64,000 bases of DNA from an uncultured Flavobacterium sp. (lineage in GTDB: Bacteria > Bacteroidota > Bacteroidia > Flavobacteriales > Flavobacteriaceae), in NCBI RefSeq assembly GCF_963422545.1, contig NZ_OY730244.1, forward strand, positions 39,662 to 103,661, given 5' to 3'. Under the pieces are notes generated by a model that ran no database searches, was not told the origin of the DNA, and saw only the letters and a program-made list of their open reading frames with translations. Below, piece after piece: positions 40,718-49,467 of this stretch. The first letter of the stretch is position 1. Each line of letters starts with the position of its first letter. The translations under genes and the position numbers were made by a program.

Positions 40718-41525
40718 TTTTTGCTTTTTGTTTTCGATGTTTCTGATTCAAGCCCAGGAAACACAGACTACCACGGCAACAAAAGAAATTGTTCAGGAAA
40801 AGCCAAAAGCAAAACCAAAAACTGAAACTGCCAAACCGGCAATTCAGGAAACAAAAAATGATACTCTTCTTCCAAAAACAGATCGTTACGGTTTGCGTGT
40901 AGGTGTCGATTTATATAAATTAACTCGTGGCCTTTATGATAAAAATTATAAAGGTGTTGAGTTTTCGGGAGATTTTCGCTTAACGAAAAAATACTATTTA
41001 GCTGCCGAACTTGGTTATGAAGATAAAACTACAGATGACGACAGACTAAACTCAACGGCAACGGGAACTTATATTAAAGGAGGTTTTGACTATAATATGT
41101 ATCAAAACTGGCTTGATATGGAAAATCTGCTTACAATAGGTCTAAGAGGCGGTTTTAGTTCGTTTAGTCAACAATTAAACAGTTATAAAATCTATAATCG
41201 CAATCCATATTGGGGAGAACAGCCTGCAATTGTTTCCGGTGAAAAATTCAACGGTTTAACCGCTGGCTGGCTTGAAGTTGCGCTGGGAGTAAAAGCCAAA
41301 GTATTTAATAACGTTTTTGTAGGTTTTGGTGTTCAGCTAAAACTTTTGGTTATGAATAATAAACCAAGTGGTTTTGACAATCTTTATATTCCTGGTTTTA
41401 ACAGAACTTATGACGGAAATTTTGGAGTAGGTTTTAATTATACCGTTTCTTACTTTATACCTCTTTATAAGAAAAAAGTAATCATCCCAGAAGCTCCTAA
41501 AAAAGCAGCTCCTAAAAAGCAGTAA
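40689..41525 (+). CDS. DUF6048 protein, probable outer-membrane beta-barrel
   Basis: This 278-residue protein begins with a signal peptide (YTFSFCFLFSMFLIQAQE) followed by a Lys/Thr/Ala-rich linker. The mature part has alternating beta-strand text such as RYGLRVGVDLYKLTRGLYD, YYLAAELGYEDKT and GVGFNYTVSYFIPLYKK that ends with an aromatic-rich strand, as in outer-membrane barrels. The family DUF6048 pairs with DUF6452. The ATG at 40689 is preferred over a TTG 12 bases upstream. Confidence 0.82.
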   Translation: MRHTLKYTFSFCFLFSMFLIQAQETQTTTATKEIVQEKPKAKPKTETAKPAIQETKNDTLLPKTDRYGLRVGVDLYKLTRGLYDKNYKGVEFSGDFRLTKKYYLAAELGYEDKTTDDDRLNSTATGTYIKGGFDYNMYQNWLDMENLLTIGLRGGFSSFSQQLNSYKIYNRNPYWGEQPAIVSGEKFNGLTAGWLEVALGVKAKVFNNVFVGFGVQLKLLVMNNKPSGFDNLYIPGFNRTYDGNFGVGFNYTVSYFIPLYKKKVIIPEAPKKAAPKKQ

Positions 41526-41540
41526 TAGTTTCTGTAATAT

Positions 41541-41594
41541 AAAAGCCACGAATTCACGAATTTAAATTAATAGATTCGTGAATTCGTGGCTTTT
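41541..41594. terminator. Perfect 21-bp hairpin, bidirectional terminator and repeat
   Basis: Bases 41541-41561 and 41574-41594 are reverse complements of 21 bp with a 12-base loop. The stem contains GCCACGAATTCACGAAT. It separates converging genes and ends with T-runs on both strands. A related, imperfect copy lies at 51359-51437. Confidence 0.8.
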
Positions 41595-41609
41595 ACTCTT
41601 AATCTTTTA

Positions 41610-42302
41610 TTAAGACAATTGAAATGCTATCGCAGCATTTGAATGTATTAAAGTGGTATCAAAAACAGGAACAGAAACATCTTCAGGTTTTATAACTAAA
41701 GGAAGTTCTGTACAACCCAGAATAACTCCTTCAGCTCCATTTTCTATCAGTTCGTTTGCAATCTTCAAAATACGTTTTTTGGTTTCGTCAGTAACGATAC
41801 CTCTTCCTAATTCTTCAAAAATTGTAGTGTGCAGAAAATCCCTGTCATCACTATTCTCCGGAATAATAGTCTCAATGCCTCTATCACTCAGTTTATCTTT
41901 AAAGAAATCAAGTTCCATTGTAAACTTAGTTCCTAATAACGCCACTTTTTTAAGATTTTGCTTTTCAATTTGAATAGCCGTTTCTGTCGCAATATGGATA
42001 ATAGGCAAATCAATTGCTTTTTCAAGTCTGTCAGCAATAAGATGCATGGTATTGGCACACAAAAGAATTGCTTCAGCTCCACCCGCTTTTAAGAATTGAC
42101 AACCTTTAAAAAGCATTTCAAAAGTACGATCCCAATCGTTGGCATCATTATTTCTTTTTATATCGGCATAATTGAAAGAATAAATCAAACATTCTGAGAA
42201 GTTAAGTCCTCCCATTTTCTCGTTCATCCCCTGATTTATAAGTTTGTAATAATCTGCTGTCGAAACCCAGCTAATCCCGCCTATAAGTCCAATTATTTTC
42301 AT
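41610..42302 (-). CDS. Aspartate/glutamate racemase family protein
   Basis: This 230-residue PLP-independent enzyme has the racemase fold, with the two catalytic cysteines in LLCANTMHL and ILGCTELPL. It starts with KIIGLIGGISWVSTADYY, as in aspartate racemases (RacD/YgeA). Its substrate, probably aspartate or a related amino acid, cannot be told. It is 17 bases after a small membrane gene on the same strand. Confidence 0.9.
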   Translation of the reverse strand: MKIIGLIGGISWVSTADYYKLINQGMNEKMGGLNFSECLIYSFNYADIKRNNDANDWDRTFEMLFKGCQFLKAGGAEAILLCANTMHLIADRLEKAIDLPIIHIATETAIQIEKQNLKKVALLGTKFTMELDFFKDKLSDRGIETIIPENSDDRDFLHTTIFEELGRGIVTDETKKRILKIANELIENGAEGVILGCTELPLVIKPEDVSVPVFDTTLIHSNAAIAFQLS

Positions 42303-42319
42303 ATAAAAATCATTTTTAA

Positions 42320-42556
42320 TTATCCAATTTCTCTAATTCCTTTTATAAAAATCCATTTCATGAACAGCTTTTCTCCGTCTTTGGTTTTTACCGCCTGAAA
42401 TTTAGGTGAAAGCAAAGTTGCCACAATAAAAGAAGTCATCGGAATCCAAAGTCCCGTTAAATGTGTATAAGTTGCTACCAAATATCTTCCTGCAATAAAT
42501 AGAATCGCAAAACATCCTAATTGATATAAAAAAGCTCTTACTTGTAGTTTTGTCAT
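42320..42556 (-). CDS. Small membrane protein, unrecognised
   Basis: This 78-residue protein has two membrane helices (about residues 10-30 and 35-50) and a C-terminal charged part, FQAVKTKDGEKLFMKWIFIKG. It lies upstream of the racemase gene on the same strand with a 17-base gap, so the pair could be an operon. Family and function are unknown to me. Confidence 0.7.
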   Translation of the reverse strand: MTKLQVRAFLYQLGCFAILFIAGRYLVATYTHLTGLWIPMTSFIVATLLSPKFQAVKTKDGEKLFMKWIFIKGIREIG

Positions 42557-42570
42557 TTTTTTTCTTTTTA

Positions 42571-42643
42571 AGGTTCAAAATTACAAAGGTTCAGAGGGAC
42601 AAAGTTTTTTCCTTTGTACCTTTGAACCTCTGAGCCTTTGTAC
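42571..42643. repeat. Dispersed repeat with AAAGGTTCAGAGGGACAAAG
   Basis: The 20-base word at 42585-42604 is identical to 37441-37460. Facing it are CCTTTGTACCTTTGAACC and CCTCTGAGCCTTTGTACC, so the arms form an imperfect stem. It fills the gap between the small membrane gene and the converging-direction methyltransferase gene. Confidence 0.65.
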
Positions 42644-43810
42644 CTATTCTTCGTTAACTTGAAATTTCGTTCTCTTACTTCCTTCGTACATTTCGTATTT
42701 TACCAAACGTGCTTCAAGGCTTGCGTTGAAAAGTTTGATTTTACGAGACGGTTTTAAACCTACAAATTTCAAGGCTTCAAGATTTGCAGTAATAAACCAG
42801 GCATTTGTTCCCGGGTAGCTTTTCTTTAAAGTATCACCAATATTTTTGTAGAATTCTTCCATATGAATGTCCAATCTTTCATCATAAGGCGGATTAAAAA
42901 CCATATGTAACTTTCCTTCTACTTCTTTTTCAGTGTCAAAAAAGTTGTTTTCAGAAATCGTAACATAATCATCCAAATTGGCATTTCTAATATTGTCTTT
43001 GGCTTTATTTACCGCACTTGGCGCTTTATCAAAACCTTTTATTGTGTAGTGAAATTCTTTTGTTTTTTTCATCAGACTATTTACAATCTGATCGAATAAA
43101 TCATTATCCCAATCTTTCCATTTTTCGAAAGCAAATTCTTTTCTGTTGATATTTGCCGGAATATTGCAGGCAATCATAGCAGCTTCTGCAAGGAAAGTTC
43201 CTGAACCACACATTGGATCCAAAAAGTGGCTTTGACCTTCCCAACCAGATAATAATAAAATTCCCGCAGCCAAAACTTCGTTGATTGGTGCAATGTTTGT
43301 CGCAGTTCTATAACCACGCTGATGCAATGAATTTCCTGAAGTATCTAAAGCAACCGAAACCTGATCTTTATCAATATGAATATTAATACGTAGATCCGGA
43401 AAAGCCTTGTCAATACTTGGTCTTTGTCCGGTTCTTTCTCTAAATTGATCTACAATTGCATCTTTACATTTTTGAGAAACAAACTCTGAGTGATTAAAGT
43501 AAGTTGAATGTACTGTGGCATCAATTACAAAAGTCTGGTTTGCATTTAATAATTTAGACCAGTTTACACCCGAAATTCCTTTGTATAATGCTTGTTCATT
43601 ATTGGCCCTAAACGAGTAAATAGGTTTTAAAACTTTAAGTGCCGTACGCAACGATAAATTGGCTTTGTACATAAAACCTTTATCGCCTTTAAAGCTTACC
43701 ATTCTCACTCCTTTTTCAACATCCTGAGCGCCAAGAGCACGCAACTCATTCTCTAATATTTCCTCAAAGCCAAAAAAACATTTGGCTATCATTCTAAAAT
43801 TTTCTTCCAT
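42644..43810 (-). CDS. THUMP-domain RNA methyltransferase (RlmL-type)
   Basis: This 388-residue enzyme has an N-terminal THUMP domain, about residues 5-160, and a class I methyltransferase domain with FLDPMCGSGTFLAEAAM (motif I) and MVFNPPYDERL (catalytic NPPY). This layout is that of the RlmL N-terminal half and YpsC proteins, which methylate guanine N2 in 23S rRNA. The ATG at 43810 (MEENFRMIAK) is preferred over a longer frame; MIAK alone is also possible. Confidence 0.9.
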   Translation of the reverse strand: MEENFRMIAKCFFGFEEILENELRALGAQDVEKGVRMVSFKGDKGFMYKANLSLRTALKVLKPIYSFRANNEQALYKGISGVNWSKLLNANQTFVIDATVHSTYFNHSEFVSQKCKDAIVDQFRERTGQRPSIDKAFPDLRINIHIDKDQVSVALDTSGNSLHQRGYRTATNIAPINEVLAAGILLLSGWEGQSHFLDPMCGSGTFLAEAAMIACNIPANINRKEFAFEKWKDWDNDLFDQIVNSLMKKTKEFHYTIKGFDKAPSAVNKAKDNIRNANLDDYVTISENNFFDTEKEVEGKLHMVFNPPYDERLDIHMEEFYKNIGDTLKKSYPGTNAWFITANLEALKFVGLKPSRKIKLFNASLEARLVKYEMYEGSKRTKFQVNEE

Positions 43811-43907
43811 CTTTATTTTTGTATTAAAAAATAACTCCAATCACCCACAGATGCTAACGTTTATTTAGGTATCGCAGTGAAATAGTTATTTTTCGGCAAA
43901 AATACAC

Positions 43908-43915
43908 TAAATTTG
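43908..43915 (+). promoter_or_regulatory. -7 box of the methyltransferase gene at 43946
   Basis: TAAATTTG matches TAnnTTTG and ends 30 bases before the ATG. No TTG occurs at the expected -33 spacing. Confidence 0.42.
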
Positions 43916-43945
43916 CGGTACTTTGAATTAATTGAAATAGAATAA

Positions 43946-44710
43946 ATGTCTGAAGCACCAAACTCATCAACACCAAATCAGGAACGTAACACCCAAAACT
44001 GGTTCACATCATGGTTTGATACTCCGTATTATCACATTCTTTATAAAGACCGAAACTACCGAGAGGCGCAGATTTTTATGGATAATCTTACACATTATCT
44101 AAACCTTCCTGAAAAAGCAAAAGTACTTGATTTAGCTTGCGGAAAAGGACGTCATTCTATTTACTTAAACCAACTAGGTTTTAATGTTTTAGGTGCTGAT
44201 TTATCTGAAAACAGTATTGCCGAAGCCAGCAAAAACAGCAACGAGAGCCTGCATTTTAAAGTGCACGATATGCGTGAGCCATTCGAAGAAAAATTTGATG
44301 CTATTTTTAATTTGTTTACCAGTTTTGGCTATTTCGAAAACGACGATGACAATTTAACGACCTTAAAAGCAATCAAAGCAAGCTTGTCTGAATATGGTTT
44401 TGCCGTAATTGATTTCATGAATGTAAATCAGGTCATTGAAACATTGGTTCCTGAAGAAGTAAAAACCGTTGAAGGAATCGATTTTAAAATCAAAAGATAC
44501 GTTCAGGACGGGCATATTTTTAAAGAAATAGATTTTGAAGATCAAGGCCAAAATTATCATTTTACCGAAAAAGTAAAAGCTTTAACTTTGAAAGATTTTG
44601 AAGAATTAATGGCCGAAGCCGGAATTTTTCTTTTAGATATTTTTGGAGACTATAAACTCAAAAAATTCCATAAAACCGAAAGCGAACGATTAATCATGAT
44701 TTTTAAATAG
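43946..44710 (+). CDS. Class I SAM-dependent methyltransferase
   Basis: This 254-residue protein shows AKVLDLACGKGRHSIYLNQ (motif I), VLGADLSENSIAEA and FDAIFNLFTSFGYFENDDD, typical of a small-molecule or Tehb-like methyltransferase. The N-terminal segment NWFTSWFDTPYYHILYKDRN is a frequent feature of this family in Bacteroidetes. The substrate is unknown. A ZIP transporter gene follows on the same strand after a 97-base repeat-like gap. Confidence 0.85.
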   Translation: MSEAPNSSTPNQERNTQNWFTSWFDTPYYHILYKDRNYREAQIFMDNLTHYLNLPEKAKVLDLACGKGRHSIYLNQLGFNVLGADLSENSIAEASKNSNESLHFKVHDMREPFEEKFDAIFNLFTSFGYFENDDDNLTTLKAIKASLSEYGFAVIDFMNVNQVIETLVPEEVKTVEGIDFKIKRYVQDGHIFKEIDFEDQGQNYHFTEKVKALTLKDFEELMAEAGIFLLDIFGDYKLKKFHKTESERLIMIFK

Positions 44711-44807
44711 GTTTAATTTGGTAAACCGTTTATTTGTTTAACCGTTCAACCGATTAGACAAATACAGCGATTAAACGATTAAACAACAAAAACCGATTAA
44801 ACAAAAT
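44711..44807. repeat. Low-complexity quasi-repeats of the type CCGATTAAAC
   Basis: The gap contains variants GTTTAACCG, AACCGATTAGAC, AGCGATTAAACGATTAAAC and ACCGATTAAAC, about ten bases each, partly on opposite strands. It has no coding sense and no obvious terminator hairpin with a T-run. Confidence 0.5.
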
Positions 44808-45476
44808 ATGAACTATCTTTTACCCTTATTCTCTGTACTTTTAGGATATATTGTGGCTTTGTTTTTAAAACCTAAAAACAAAACCAATCTAAAATTATTA
44901 TTAGCATTTAGCGGTTCATTTTTACTATCGTTAACCGTAATGCATTTGCTGCCGGAAGTTTACGAATCGCACAATCATAATATTGGTTTATTCATTATGG
45001 TCGGGATTTTATTCCAGATCGTACTCGAGTTTTTCTCAAAAGGTGCAGAGCACGGACACGTTCACGGACATGCACAAATGTCTCAGATTCCCTGGCTACT
45101 ATTCATAAGTTTGTGTATTCATGCTTTTTTAGAAGGTTTTCCCGTTAGTCATCATCACGATTTAGCCATTGGGATTGCCATTCATCATTTGCCAATTGCC
45201 GTAATTCTGACTACTTTTTTCGTCAATGCAAATCTGGGTAAAAATGCCATTTTTATGTTCATGATTACCTTTGCTATTATGACACCTCTGGGTACAATTG
45301 CATCTAAATATTTGTCTTTTTTAAACGACTATTATACTGAAATAACTGCCATTGTAATTGGAATTTTATTCCATATTTCGTCGACTATTATTTTTGAAAG
45401 CAGCGAAGGACATAAATTCAATATAGCCAAAGTTTCGATGATTGTTTTAGGAATTTTACTGGCATTTTTTATATAA
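44808..45476 (+). CDS. ZIP-family metal transporter
   Basis: This 222-residue membrane protein has eight predicted helices. The metal-binding helices are HAFLEGFPVSHHHDLAIGIAI and HHLPIAVILTTFF, with the family pattern HxxxEG and the paired histidines; a His-rich loop (GAEHGHVHGHAQ) lies between helices 3 and 4. ZIP proteins import zinc or other divalent metals. No regulator or partner is adjacent. Confidence 0.9.
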   Translation: MNYLLPLFSVLLGYIVALFLKPKNKTNLKLLLAFSGSFLLSLTVMHLLPEVYESHNHNIGLFIMVGILFQIVLEFFSKGAEHGHVHGHAQMSQIPWLLFISLCIHAFLEGFPVSHHHDLAIGIAIHHLPIAVILTTFFVNANLGKNAIFMFMITFAIMTPLGTIASKYLSFLNDYYTEITAIVIGILFHISSTIIFESSEGHKFNIAKVSMIVLGILLAFFI

Positions 45477-45482
45477 TTAGAG

Positions 45483-45600
45483 CGTGCCACCATCCCGATA
45501 AGAGGGCAAATCTACTTTGAGCTTATTCGCCCTCTTATCGGGACGCTGTCGGGCTATCCGGGCTACTTCGGTAGCTTCCTCCTATCCCTCACGCAAAAAA
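45483..45600. repeat. GC-rich inverted repeat element
   Basis: TCCCGATAAGAGGGC (45493-45507) pairs perfectly with GCCCTCTTATCGGGA (45529-45543). A tail with GGGCTATCCGGGC and CTATCCCTCACGC follows. The element stands out from the AT-rich background. It lies between the ZIP gene and the converging TonB-type gene and looks like a dispersed chromosomal repeat. Confidence 0.65.
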
Positions 45601-45676
45601 AGTTTCAGGTTTCAAGTTTCAAGTTATACAATTCGAATAAAAAATTATCTAATTTTCTAATTGACTAATTTTCTAA

Positions 45677-48064
45677 TTAATTCCCCGTTCTCTTTTTCTC
45701 ATCCTGATTTCCAAAAGCCCTCTCCTGCACTTTTATTTTTTTGTTTCCAAAATTATAAACCACAGATAAACGAACGAATCGATTACTTTCATTATTATTA
45801 TACACTTGTTTTATACCATTTACAACCGAAACAAAATCTTTTAAATAAGAAGTATTAAAAATATCATTTGCCAAAAATGCCACTTGCACACTCTTATTAA
45901 ACAAATCTTGTTTAAAACCAATATTTAAACTTGAAGCATAACCTACTTCATACAAACCACTTTTATAAGGAGAACTATAACTAAAATCAACTTGCAATTT
46001 TGTTGTTTTACCCAATGAAAAAGTATTGTTTGTAGAAAGTTCAACTTGTAAACTGTTTTTTGGTGTAGCTTTTATATCATTTGTAAAATCTGTTTTTGAT
46101 CCTAAAAAATACAATGTATTTTCACTACTCCACCAATCTGCAAAACTTGCAGAATAAGTCTCACCAATTCCATAATTCAAACCTTTAAAATAATTTTCAC
46201 GCGTTATAATTTGCGTATTTGTGTCTGGATTCGCAGTAAAAATCACACCATAACCATCTGTAACCACATTTAAAAAAACACTTGTTCTTAAAATCTCATT
46301 ATACGAATGTGCAAATTCAAAATTATCGCTAAAAGAAGGTTTTAAAAATGGATTTCCTTCTGAATAACTATTACTGCTGATGTAAATACGAAAAGGATTC
46401 AACAAGTCAAAACGAGATCTATTGATTCTTTTTCCATAATTCAAACTAAAACTATTGTTTTCATTTTTCTTATAAGACGCATAAAACGTTGGAAACAACT
46501 TTAAATAATTGTTTACTGTTTCCTGATTTAAAGTTTCCGAAAATCCGTTTGTTTTAGTGTTTTCAAGTCGCAATCCTAACTGAATATTCCATTTTTCATT
46601 AATCTTTTTATCACCATTAATATAAACTGCCTGATTATTTTCAGTGTATTTAAATCGGTTTGATTGTAAAGGATCTAATTCCGGAGTTCCCGTAATCGTA
46701 TTAAAATAAGCCACATCACTATTACTGTTTGTAAAACTTATTTTTGCACCATACGACAAGTTTAATCCCTTAAGCGGATGTTCCATATCAGCTTTAAAAC
46801 TCCAATTATCAATATCCTGATTCGAGATATTTCTCCCAGACTGATTTACATCAACAAAAGATCCATCTGGCAAATAATCATTAGCTGTAAAATTTCGATC
46901 AAATTTTGAATTGTAGTTAAAGTAATCCCCGTCAAATGATAATTTTCGGTTAAGCGAATCCAGTTTTGTAATCAAATGCACATTATAAGTCTGATTGCCC
47001 GATCCTTTGTCTGCAAAGCTATTATTAAGCGTATAATTTTCTAATTGATTTTGCGTATTATATCTGTCAATTCTAATATCAGATTTAAAATCCGGGTTAT
47101 TTCGATCATTTACAAATTGAAAACCAACTGTTGTTCTTTCTGAAAAATCATAATCCAAAGCTAACTTTCCTGATAAACTTTCATTTTTTGCTTTTGTCGT
47201 AGCATCCAGATTAGAAATCCCTTCCTGAAAATAAACCTTAGAAACTTCCTCCACATTTTTATATCCTGTTTTTCCGTTTACACTTGCAGAAAAACGGAAC
47301 TTCTTTTTATTGTAAAAGAAATTATTTCTCAAAGTATAAATTCCATATTTATTTTGATCGTAAGAAGCCGTCGTCGTATTTTTCCAGGAATCACGAGCCC
47401 CCTTTTTCATAATAATATTAATCAATCCGCCAGTTCCTTCTGCCTCATATTTTGCCGGTGGATTACTTATAATCTCAATATTTTTGATATCACCTGCCGA
47501 AATTGATTTCAAAAAATTATTCAGTTCTTCGCCCGTTAATGCAATCATACGTCCGTCAATCATCACTCGGGATGCACCTTTCCCCAAAATATTAATTACA
47601 TTATTCTGCACTACAACTCCCGGTGCAGTATTAATGGCACTCAAAGCATCTCCGCCTACATTTGTTACATTATTTTCAAGATTATAAACCAAACGATCTG
47701 TTTTTTGTTCAACGGTTGGCTTTTTGGTTTTAATCACAACTTCTCCTAAGTTTGTAGCAGTTTCTTTCAGAATAATTATGCCCAAATCTGTGATTTTTTT
47801 GATCGAAATTTCCTTTTCAAATTCCGCAAAACCAATTGGGCTAATTTTTACTTTATAAGATCCTTCATTCAAATTCAATTCAAAACTACCATCTTCTTTA
47901 GTTGTGGCTCCGTTTATGATTTTTCCCTCTGAATTTAATATTTCGACATCCGTCCATGCTAATGGCGTTTTTCCATCCCATATTTTTCCATTTAATTTAA
48001 AAGAAGATTGTGCTAAACAAAATAAAGGCAATAGTAAAAAGATAAGGAAGTTTACAGTTTTCAT
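45677..48064 (-). CDS. Outer-membrane beta-barrel receptor with carboxypeptidase-like N-terminus
   Basis: This 795-residue protein has a signal peptide (NFLIFLLLPLFCLAQ), an N-terminal carboxypeptidase-regulatory-like domain (KLNGKIWDGKTPLAWTDVEI, residues about 20-105) and a plug region (VNNVINILGKGASRVMIDGR-type, read as NVINILGKGASRVMIDGR, then GTGGLINIIMKKG). The rest is a TonB-dependent-receptor-like barrel of the Bacteroidetes OMP_b-brl_3 type. The imported substrate is unknown. No SusD-like gene is adjacent. The AraC-type regulator gene lies just upstream on the same strand. Confidence 0.88.
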   Translation of the reverse strand: MKTVNFLIFLLLPLFCLAQSSFKLNGKIWDGKTPLAWTDVEILNSEGKIINGATTKEDGSFELNLNEGSYKVKISPIGFAEFEKEISIKKITDLGIIILKETATNLGEVVIKTKKPTVEQKTDRLVYNLENNVTNVGGDALSAINTAPGVVVQNNVINILGKGASRVMIDGRMIALTGEELNNFLKSISAGDIKNIEIISNPPAKYEAEGTGGLINIIMKKGARDSWKNTTTASYDQNKYGIYTLRNNFFYNKKKFRFSASVNGKTGYKNVEEVSKVYFQEGISNLDATTKAKNESLSGKLALDYDFSERTTVGFQFVNDRNNPDFKSDIRIDRYNTQNQLENYTLNNSFADKGSGNQTYNVHLITKLDSLNRKLSFDGDYFNYNSKFDRNFTANDYLPDGSFVDVNQSGRNISNQDIDNWSFKADMEHPLKGLNLSYGAKISFTNSNSDVAYFNTITGTPELDPLQSNRFKYTENNQAVYINGDKKINEKWNIQLGLRLENTKTNGFSETLNQETVNNYLKLFPTFYASYKKNENNSFSLNYGKRINRSRFDLLNPFRIYISSNSYSEGNPFLKPSFSDNFEFAHSYNEILRTSVFLNVVTDGYGVIFTANPDTNTQIITRENYFKGLNYGIGETYSASFADWWSSENTLYFLGSKTDFTNDIKATPKNSLQVELSTNNTFSLGKTTKLQVDFSYSSPYKSGLYEVGYASSLNIGFKQDLFNKSVQVAFLANDIFNTSYLKDFVSVVNGIKQVYNNNESNRFVRLSVVYNFGNKKIKVQERAFGNQDEKKRTGN

Positions 48065-48216
48065 AATTTCTAATTTTAACTTGTTCGATTAATTTGAAGC
48101 AAAGTTGCCTTAGAAATTTTCCAGATGCGACCGACAAAAAAAAGTCGAACCAATTTCTACTCCTGAAATTGGTTCGACTTTTTAAGCACAAAGTACGACT
48201 TTTTACAAATCACTCA

Positions 48217-49362
48217 TTATAAAGCGTTTCTATAAGCAGTAGGCGTTAAATTCGTATGTTTTTTAAAAGAAGTATTAAACGAAGATTTTGAATTAAAACC
48301 TACTTCGTATAAAATTTCCAGAACTGTAAGCTGATTTTTTGATTGATCTTTTAAAATATTCATTGCTTTTTGAATGCGATATTCATTTACAAAATCAAAA
48401 AAGTGCTGATTCATATGATGGTTAATCAAAATTGATAAATCACGAACCGGAACATTAAATTGATTAGCAAGTTCCTGAATCGTAAGCGACGGATCAAGAT
48501 AAGGTTGCTTCTCCGTCATATAATTTTTTAATGCCAAAATTTGAGCAGAAATAACTTCGTCCTGATTATTTACTACTTCGGTTACAGAATCATTCTCTTC
48601 AGGAAGAAAATCTTTCGTCAATTGCAATTGAGAATTGATTCCTCTAAATAGTTCCGGATGATTTAGTGCTTTCATTACAAACCAGCATATTACACATAAA
48701 GCCATAACTACCATAAGAACATTTCCCCAAAGAAAAGTATCTCTGGAAGCTGTGTACCGCAATAAATTTTTTGAAGCTGTAATAGAATGCATCACTGCAA
48801 AAACACAATTCATCTGAAAAAGCCATTTATAAGTAGAAGTACTCGGATTGGTATAATTTTCGAGATAAATTTCTCTGTATTTTTTTAAAATTAAAAAGAT
48901 ACTAATAATATAAAACCAATACTGAAGTTCGATTAGAATCTGAAAAAAATAAACTTCAGACATTTGATTGTAAACCGCTATAAACTGTTCTTTTACAATA
49001 CCTGATTGTAAATAAAATCTCGGCATAAAAACTACATTCATAACCACAAAAGGAAGTGTGTATATTAAATGCCTCCATTTTAATCGAAAATCAGAATAAC
49101 AAACGGCTAAAACATAAAGATAAATCAGAGGCATTTCCAGTAAGCAGATTGTAGATCTAAAAATCTCTAAATTTACATACTCCAAAGGAAATGAGTAATC
49201 AAGAAGACCACTGAAATCAATTGCTGAAAAAATAATAAAGCAGGCAAACAGTCTATTTGCTAATTTATTTTCGGTTTTTACTGTGAGTAAAAAAAGTGCA
49301 AGCAGTAACGAAACAAAAACAGCAATCCGAGCAACGCCATCCAAAAAGCCTAACTTATCCAT
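48217..49362 (-). CDS. AraC-family regulator with membrane N-terminal domain
   Basis: This 381-residue protein has about seven membrane helices at residues 10-230, then a linker and a C-terminal AraC helix-turn-helix pair: SLTIQELANQFNVPVRDLS and LTVLEILYEVGFNSKSSFN, followed by FKKHTNLTPTAYR. Membrane-anchored AraC proteins of this type are frequent in Bacteroidetes. It lies 152 bases upstream of the outer-membrane receptor gene on the same strand and may control it, though they are not clearly cotranscribed. Confidence 0.88.
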   Translation of the reverse strand: MDKLGFLDGVARIAVFVSLLLALFLLTVKTENKLANRLFACFIIFSAIDFSGLLDYSFPLEYVNLEIFRSTICLLEMPLIYLYVLAVCYSDFRLKWRHLIYTLPFVVMNVVFMPRFYLQSGIVKEQFIAVYNQMSEVYFFQILIELQYWFYIISIFLILKKYREIYLENYTNPSTSTYKWLFQMNCVFAVMHSITASKNLLRYTASRDTFLWGNVLMVVMALCVICWFVMKALNHPELFRGINSQLQLTKDFLPEENDSVTEVVNNQDEVISAQILALKNYMTEKQPYLDPSLTIQELANQFNVPVRDLSILINHHMNQHFFDFVNEYRIQKAMNILKDQSKNQLTVLEILYEVGFNSKSSFNTSFKKHTNLTPTAYRNAL

Positions 49363-49380
49363 TTATTTATTAATATTTAA

Positions 49381-49444
49381 CAAATATAATATTTTAGATC
49401 TTTTAAAAAGGTTCGAAAAATTGCGATAAAAAAGATTAATTTTG
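49381..49444. promoter_or_regulatory. Divergent -7 boxes between the AraC-type gene and murQ
   Basis: On the minus strand TATATTTG (49381-49388) lies 18 bases before the AraC ATG. On the plus strand TAATTTTG (49437-49444) lies 23 bases before the murQ ATG, with a TTG 13 bases further upstream. Both match TAnnTTTG. Confidence 0.45.
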
Positions 49445-49467
49445 GGCAAGAGTAATTATACGAAAAA

